Source of the DNA: Desulfuromonadaceae bacterium
GTDB taxonomy: Bacteria > Desulfobacterota > Desulfuromonadia > Desulfuromonadales > SZUA-401
NCBI GenBank assembly: GCA_003246035.1
Contig: QKBP01000001.1
Coordinates: 1 to 24,640 of the forward strand
Length of the DNA: 24,640 bases
Direction of reading: 5' to 3'
Shown here: positions 22,453 to 24,640 of the stretch, in pieces
Position numbering within the stretch: the first letter of the stretch is position 1
Layout of the letters: every line of letters starts with the position of its first letter
The notes under the pieces: generated by a model
What the model was told of the DNA's origin: nothing
What the model saw: only the letters and a program-made list of their open reading frames with translations
Database searches by the model: none
Translations under genes and position numbers: made by a program

Positions 22453-23352
22453 CTAGCGCAGGCGGGTATCGGCGAAGAGCGTGAAGCGGTTTTCGTGGAT
22501 CATGCGCTCGATGTCGCGCACGTAGTCGTTCCCCCGTTCCGAATACGCCTTGATGCCGCGGACCAGGTCGGGCCCGCTCGGCTCCTGCCCTCCGGAGCGC
22601 AGCTGCTCGCGTAGGCGGCGCATCTCGCCGTAGGCACGGTGGGTGTTGAGGTTGTGCATGTAGGAGCGCAGCGAACCGGCGAGGTCGGGGAACAGGCGCA
22701 CCTCGTGCGTGGCGCCTGGTTTCCTCGCCCTCGGGACGAGTCCCGCCCCTTTGATGAAGGTCCATTCCCCGAACAGGTTGTTCCCCTCGAGGGCGAAGCG
22801 GGAGGTTCCCCAGCCCGATTCGTTGGCTGCCTGGGCCAGGGCCAGCGAGACCGGCAGGGTGTCGACCCGCCGCAGCAGACGCTGGCGGTAACCCGAGTCG
22901 CCCGGGGCGGCGGGTCCGAGTCGGTAGCGTTTGGAGAGATCGTCGAGCCAGATTCGGTCGTAAGGGGAGATCCCCTCCTTGCGGTCGTACGCGGCGAAAA
23001 GCTGTTCAACCTGGGCCCTCTCGGTACGGATCTCCTCGTTCACCATCAGGACCATCGGCAGCAGGGTCAGAACGAACAGCCGTTTACGCTCGCGTTGACT
23101 GGGGATCAGGGTGAAATCGTCGGGGAGACGGGTGACCTGCAGGCGCGGTACACCGTGGTCGAGGGCTTCGAGGTCATACTCGAGTTGCTCGAAGTAGCCC
23201 TGCAGGTCGGCATAGCTCTGGGGATGAAGTGTCTCCGCTGGCGCGGGCATGACGCGTTCGCAGCCCGTTGGCACCAGCGCCAGCGGAGCGAGCAGAAGCA
23301 GGGTGAGGAATGTCCGAAGTACGATCGTCATCATACGTAAGAACGGGGACAT
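22453..23352 (-). CDS. Bax-like glucosaminidase, probable lipoprotein
   Basis: The 299-residue protein resembles E. coli Bax, with a glucosaminidase (GH73-type) domain: Asn177-Glu178-Ser-Gly-Trp-Gly-Thr-Ser and Gly190-Asn-Asn-Leu-Phe-Gly-Glu-Trp. Glu178 is the likely catalytic acid. The N-terminus is hydrophobic and ends in Pro-Thr-Gly-Cys31, an imperfect lipobox, so it is probably a lipoprotein or secreted enzyme acting on peptidoglycan. The ATG at 23352 has GGGGA at suitable spacing but lies within a perfect inverted repeat (23341-23366); Met7 or Met8 would also give a signal peptide. It follows the OmpA gene by 43 bases on the same strand. Confidence 0.88.
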   Translation of the reverse strand: MSPFLRMMTIVLRTFLTLLLLAPLALVPTGCERVMPAPAETLHPQSYADLQGYFEQLEYDLEALDHGVPRLQVTRLPDDFTLIPSQRERKRLFVLTLLPMVLMVNEEIRTERAQVEQLFAAYDRKEGISPYDRIWLDDLSKRYRLGPAAPGDSGYRQRLLRRVDTLPVSLALAQAANESGWGTSRFALEGNNLFGEWTFIKGAGLVPRARKPGATHEVRLFPDLAGSLRSYMHNLNTHRAYGEMRRLREQLRSGGQEPSGPDLVRGIKAYSERGNDYVRDIERMIHENRFTLFADTRLR

Positions 23353-23366
23353 TACTGTCCCCGTTC
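23341..23366. repeat. Perfect 10+10 base inverted repeat over the Bax-like gene start
   Basis: GAACGGGGAC (23341-23350) and GTCCCCGTTC (23357-23366) are separated by six bases. The hairpin contains the ATG at 23352 and its GGGGA ribosome site. No T tract follows in either direction, so it is not a classical terminator. It could control translation or be a REP-type element; only one copy is visible in the window. Confidence 0.7.
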
Positions 23367-23395
23367 ATTGTAGCAGGTTTGGCTGTTAAAGGTAT

Positions 23396-24640
23396 TTAGC
23401 GCAGGATCGAGATCACCACGCGCCGGTTGGTCATGCGCCCCTCGGGAGTATCGTTGGGAGCGATCGGCTTGCTCTCGCCGTACCCTTTGGCGACGACCTG
23501 AGCGGGTCTGACGCCGAACTCTTTGACCAGAATCGAGCGGACGGACTCGGCACGTTGCTGGGAGAGGCGCAGGTTGTAGGACTCTGAACCGGTGCTGTCG
23601 GTATGTCCCTCGATGCGGACCTGGCTTTCGGGGTAGCGCTTCAGGAACTCGGCAGCCTTGGAAAGTTGCTGCTTCGACTGGGCGTCGACCGTGCTGGTGC
23701 CGGTCGCAAAGCGGATGTCGAGTGACAGGGCATCCTGAACCGTGTCGTCGGTGAGGGGGCAGCCGCTCGAGTCGACCTTGGTCCCGGTCGGAGTGTCGGG
23801 GCAGACGTCGCCGTTATCGCTGATGCCGTCGCGATCCGAATCGACGGGGATCGGACACCCGTGCATGTCGACCTGAGTACCGACTGGAGTGCCCGGGCAG
23901 CGGTCATGTTCGTCGTTGACCCCGTCGCTGTCCGCGTCGACCGCAGAGATCATCGGACAACCGGTCACGTCGACAGAGGTTCCGGCCGGGGTATCTGGGC
24001 ACTTGTCGCGATGGTCGGCGACGCCGTCGCGGTCGCTGTCGGGAGGGCAGCCGTTGCGCAGCACCGTGACCCCTGCGGGGGTGCCGGGGCACTGGTCGTC
24101 AAGGTCGAGGATCCCGTCACCGTCGGAGTCAGCGGTGCAGCCCCGGCTGTCGACCCTGGCGCCGGCTGGGGAGCCGGGGCAGGCGTCGAGGGAATCGATC
24201 ACGCCGTCCCGGTCGCTATCGACGCTGCGGGGTGCCGACGGGCCGCCCCCCATGTGAAAGGTCAGGCCGGCGCTGTACTGGAAATTTTCGATGCCGCCGC
24301 CAGTCTGGCTGTTCTCGAAGGTCAGGATGTGGCGGCCGTCGAGACGCAGGGCGGTCGAACGGTTGAGGAAGATCTGCACGCCGAGGCCGTAGTTGACCAT
24401 GCCGTCGGTGTCGCCCGGGGTGTTGCCGTCGACATCCTCGAACGACATGATCCCGCCACCGGCGAGTAGGTGAAAGACCGCACGATCCTCGGGATTGAGA
24501 TGGTAGAAGAGGTCGATGCGACCAATCCAGAGGTTGTAGTCGTTGTTGATGATTTTGGAGGAGGTCGGAACCTGCTGACCGGCAAGTTCGAGGGAGAAGC
24601 TGCGGGCAAGGTTATGGCCGACAGCGAGTGCGTAGTAGGG
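23396..24640 (-). CDS. OmpA-family outer-membrane protein with thrombospondin type 3 repeats (partial)
   Basis: The frame stays open to the right edge, so the N-terminus and signal peptide are missing; 414 residues are visible. Residues 1-132 look like an outer-membrane beta-barrel (alternating strands ending in Gly-Leu-Thr-Phe-His-Met). Residues 141-296 contain five Asp-rich, calcium-type repeats (Asp-Ser-Asp-x-Asp-Gly, then Cys-Pro-x-Thr/Ser-Pro and Gly-Cys). Residues about 305-414 form an OmpA peptidoglycan-binding domain with Phe-Ala-Thr-Gly, Glu-Gly-His-Thr-Asp-Ser and Leu-Ser-Gln-Gln-Arg-Ala. It would tether the outer membrane to peptidoglycan. An ATG at 24448 is internal and not the true start, because the upstream 64 codons continue the barrel. 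Confidence 0.93.
   Translation of the reverse strand, partial: PYYALAVGHNLARSFSLELAGQQVPTSSKIINNDYNLWIGRIDLFYHLNPEDRAVFHLLAGGGIMSFEDVDGNTPGDTDGMVNYGLGVQIFLNRSTALRLDGRHILTFENSQTGGGIENFQYSAGLTFHMGGGPSAPRSVDSDRDGVIDSLDACPGSPAGARVDSRGCTADSDGDGILDLDDQCPGTPAGVTVLRNGCPPDSDRDGVADHRDKCPDTPAGTSVDVTGCPMISAVDADSDGVNDEHDRCPGTPVGTQVDMHGCPIPVDSDRDGISDNGDVCPDTPTGTKVDSSGCPLTDDTVQDALSLDIRFATGTSTVDAQSKQQLSKAAEFLKRYPESQVRIEGHTDSTGSESYNLRLSQQRAESVRSILVKEFGVRPAQVVAKGYGESKPIAPNDTPEGRMTNRRVVISILR
23759..24220 (-). repeat. Five tandem thrombospondin type 3-like coding repeats
   Basis: Five units of about 30 codons lie in the OmpA gene, each with an Asp-Ser-Asp-x-Asp-Gly-type start, a Cys-Pro-x-Thr/Ser-Pro centre and a Gly-Cys end. 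The third unit is longer because of six or so extra residues, and the fourth begins with a shorter Asp run. The repeats should bind calcium and form a stiff spacer. Confidence 0.85.

Noticed and set aside
23759..24220. Tandem DNA repeats resembling a repeat array
   Set aside because: They are in-frame protein repeats of the OmpA gene, with diverged bases and no constant repeat/spacer lengths, so not CRISPR.

Overview
The window is high-GC, densely coded bacterial DNA. The gene content fits a Deltaproteobacterium, most likely of the Desulfuromonas/Geobacter/Pelobacter group: a pan operon, a receptor-CheY-CheA-CheR-CheB chemotaxis operon, a TlyA-centred operon and OmpA proteins with calcium-type repeats. 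This placement is an inference from protein style and gene order; no rRNA is present.

Layout. (1) 1-1009: the C-terminal end of a large NAD-dependent glutamate dehydrogenase and a flavin-reductase-fold protein. (2) 1010-1294: a promoter and a long untranslated leader ending in a strong intrinsic terminator just before panB. (3) 1295-5957: panB-panC-panD, an MtaD/aminodeoxyfutalosine-deaminase-type amidohydrolase, an RseC-family membrane protein, smpB and a small FHA protein, followed by ssrA (tmRNA, 6027-6376) and its terminator. SmpB and its RNA partner are therefore separated only by the FHA gene. (4) 6556-13487: a chemotaxis operon with its own promoter and terminator: a soluble duplicated receptor, a STAS protein, CheY, CheA, CheR and CheB. 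(5) 13504-19886: seven tightly packed same-strand genes: TlyA, an orphan tetrapyrrole-methylase-fold protein, a cysteine-rich U32 protein, a degenerate SbcD-like protein, a membrane-anchored SbcC/YhaN-like ATPase, a HIT protein and an NnrU/ICMT-type membrane protein. (6) 19906-22452: a promoter, a RelA/SpoT homologue whose synthetase half looks inactive, and a secreted polysaccharide deacetylase. (7) 22453-24640, minus strand: a Bax-like glucosaminidase and an OmpA-family porin-like protein running off the right edge.

How the parts work together. PanB, PanC and PanD supply the substrates and final step of pantothenate synthesis, and their expression is probably set by transcription attenuation. 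SmpB and tmRNA rescue stalled ribosomes. The Che operon encodes a complete kinase/adaptation core, but its receptor is cytoplasmic and no CheW, CheD or phosphatase gene is present. The right-hand genes concern the cell envelope (deacetylase, glucosaminidase, OmpA).

The observations most worth a second look are: the metallophosphoesterase that has lost almost all metal ligands beside a membrane-anchored SMC-like ATPase; the exact 271-residue internal duplication of the soluble chemoreceptor; a GspE-N/MshEN-like tandem motif inside CheA; the hydrolase-only RelA/SpoT homologue; and the panB leader.
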